Shown: in pieces, positions 62,299-64,000 of the stretch
How the letters are laid out: every line of letters starts with the position of its first letter
How positions within the stretch are numbered: the stretch's first letter is position 1
Source of the DNA: Pratylenchus scribneri
Lineage: Eukaryota > Nematoda > Chromadorea > Rhabditida > Pratylenchidae
Direction: 5' to 3'
Length of the DNA stretch: 64,000 nt
Assembly (NCBI GenBank): GCA_030063045.1
Contig: JAQSEB010000021.1
Span: 1,178,001 to 1,242,000 of the forward strand
The notes under the pieces: generated by a model
What the model saw: only the letters and a program-made list of their open reading frames with translations
Databases searched by the model: none
Told to the model about the DNA's origin: nothing
Made by a program: the position numbers and the translations under genes

Positions 62299-62890
62299 CC
62301 TTGAAATAAATGATCAGAAGAAATTAAGAAATAAAGAAGTGTTTAAATGAAACAATGATTTTCCATGGAGATCAATTTTGATAGAATGGTTGCAATAGGG
62401 AAAATTGTGATGACTGGCGTAAGCAGTTAATCATAAAGCCTAGTTGGAAAAGGAAGAAATTATATTAATGTGTGCATGAGATGGTAAAGGAGGAAATGTA
62501 GCTCATATCTTTTTTGAATATAAAGACTTCTTATTACAAATGCAATATTATTGCAATTATGACGATTCCATATGCATTTTACTATTATTAATGACCATAT
62601 TCTATGCAGATTATATCATTTACTATGCAGATTACAGCATACCTGATAATTCCATATGCAAATTAAAATTGTTCTCGACTATTGAAATTCCGAGGTGGAA
62701 ATGGAGGAAATCGGGATCAAGATAAACCGAGGTGGGAAAGGAAGAAATGGAACCGTAGTAGGTATAGGGTGGAGGAAATTATCATCGGTAATCTAATTGG
62801 AAAATATGGATTCCAGATTATTTTTATTTAGTTTAAATTCTTTTAAAAATCCTATTTCTATAATATGTTAAACAAATTAAAATAAAATTA
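62296..62890. repeat. Dispersed repeat R1, copy 4
   Basis: Nearly identical to copy 3 over its first 250 bp, after which it is closer to copies 1 and 2. This suggests gene conversion or recombination between copies. Confidence 0.75.
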
Positions 62891-62904
62891 TTTGCACCTA
62901 AATA

Positions 62905-63140
62905 TATTTCAGACTTATTTCCGTACAAATATTTTCAATTTTGATTTTATTGGATTTGGAAGTCATACATTAATAAAGCAGAGTTGTTTCTGTACAAATA
63001 TTTTCAATTTTGAATTTAATGGATGGAAGTCATACAATAATAAAGCAGTCTTGTTTCTGTACAAATATTTTCAATTTTGAATTTAATGGATGGAAGTCAT
63101 ACAATAATAAAGCAGTCTTGTTTCTGTACAAATATTTTTT
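62905..63140. repeat. Tandem repeat of about 65-70 bp, 3.5 copies
   Basis: The unit contains CTGTACAAATATTTTCAATT, TTGAATTTAATGGATGGAAG and TCATACAATAATAAAGCAG. Confidence 0.75.
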
Positions 63141-63164
63141 AAATTTTGTTAATGAATTTGGAAA

Positions 63165-63665
63165 TCATAGATTACGGCCATAGGAATTTCTCTATGAAGT
63201 ATTAAATGAATAGAAGAAAATAATTAATTTTATAGCCAAGAAATAGTGGATTGAATTTTTAGAGGCTCTGGATGGCCTCAATTTTTTAGTGGATTTTCAT
63301 TCAAATAATTTTAAATTGATCATTTATTTCTTTCAATTGTTTGGAAATTTACAATCTCTAAATTTATGACACATTCTTTATGAAATAATCTGCATTTCTT
63401 TAAATTTAAAAATTTTGACAAAATAAAAATACACGATATTTACAAAAAAATTATAATCATGTTATTTACTCTTTTCTTTATGTTTTCCATTTATATCTAT
63501 AATAAGCCATAGGCATCTCGCTATTAAGTATTAAATTAATAAAAGAAAATAATTAATTTTATAGCCAAGATATAGTGGATTGAATTTTTAGAGGCTCCGG
63601 ATCGCCTCGATTTTTTAGTGGATTTTCATCCAAATTTTTTTAAATTGATCATTAATTTTTTTCAA
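63165..63665. repeat. Direct repeat of about 150 bp, two copies
   Basis: 63,175-63,330 and 63,505-63,660 share AATAATTAATTTTATAGCCA and TGGATTGAATTTTTAGAGGC with scattered differences. Non-coding. Confidence 0.7.
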
Positions 63666-63726
63666 TTGTTAAATTTAAAATGTACAAATAAAATTGAAAT
63701 CTTTAAAAATTTCCTCTTCCTTCAGC

Positions 63727-63927
63727 CTATATGTAATTATTTATTTGAGGCATAACAACAATCCTTGCTTTCTTGAATGGTGCCATCAATGCATCTCGGT
63801 ATGGACGAAATGTGCAAAGACTGGCCAAAGGATTCAAAATTGGCAGCCAATTAGTTAGTACATAATCAAAAATCTTTCCATTCAGCAATGGTTTGAAAGG
63901 TGTGAATCTGGCAAATAGGATTAATGC
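63727..63927 (-). CDS. Last exon of a serpentine receptor, gene continues beyond the window
   Basis: A 66-residue open exon: ALILFARFTPFKPLLNGKIF, then DYVLTNWLPILNPLASLCTF, RPYRDALMAPFKKARI and a short tail before TAG. NWLPILNPLASLCTFRPYR is the seventh-helix NP motif and cytoplasmic RPYR of nematode chemoreceptors. The acceptor used here is CTAG|GCA. A better acceptor (TTTTTCAG, about 20 bp upstream) would put a TAG in frame just before this exon, so the gene may be a pseudogene. Upstream exons lie outside the window. Confidence 0.6.
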   Translation of the reverse strand, partial: ALILFARFTPFKPLLNGKIFDYVLTNWLPILNPLASLCTFRPYRDALMAPFKKARIVVMPQINNYI

Positions 63928-64000
63928 CTAGAATGTTAGGGGATAAGCTGCCTGAAAAATTAAAATAGAAATTTTTTCGTATAATATATAAATTTTCTAT

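Overview
This window looks like nuclear DNA of a plant-parasitic nematode, most likely a root-knot nematode (Meloidogyne or a close relative). It is very AT-rich. Its genes are split by many short introns with T-rich ..TTTCAG or ..TTTTAG acceptors. It carries SPRY-domain, MATH/BTB-like and serpentine-receptor families of nematode type, together with many MITEs and satellites. Species assignment is inference. All gene models were built by hand from splice sites, frame continuity and paralogue comparison; exon phases were checked so that lengths sum to whole codons.

0-16.6 kb is gene-rich: a coiled-coil/SPRY gene (-), a MATH/BTB-like gene (+), a Rab14-type GTPase (-) with an unusual coiled-coil N-terminal extension of about 120 residues, and an eight-exon NCS1 nucleobase/allantoin-type permease (-) of a family more typical of bacteria, fungi and plants than of animals. 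19-31.7 kb holds a secreted protein with a possible PUR-like C-terminus and two complete 7TM receptor genes, separated by AT-rich spacer with several inverted-repeat elements, including a textbook hAT-type MITE with 8-bp target duplications.

33.6-43.4 kb is a SPRY gene nursery: one intact gene (+), one frameshifted pseudogene, two isolated terminal fragments, and two head-to-head, 5'-truncated copies joined by a near-perfect palindrome. Their shared flanks form a large inverted repeat, and a 66-bp minisatellite cuts one fragment.

44-63 kb is almost entirely repeats: a 40-bp array, a complex array of about 6.6 kb, 23-bp arrays, a 46-bp array, four copies of a dispersed repeat, and a duplicated block carrying a dead membrane-protein exon. 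Five otherwise dissimilar repeat types carry the same 23-bp box, ATGCATYTGCAG-N5-ATTCTG. A box conserved across unrelated satellites recalls CENP-B boxes and, as I remember it, a report of a conserved short box in centromeric tandem repeats of holocentric Meloidogyne. This is the most interesting signal in the window. The last gene, at the right edge, is the 3' exon of another serpentine receptor.
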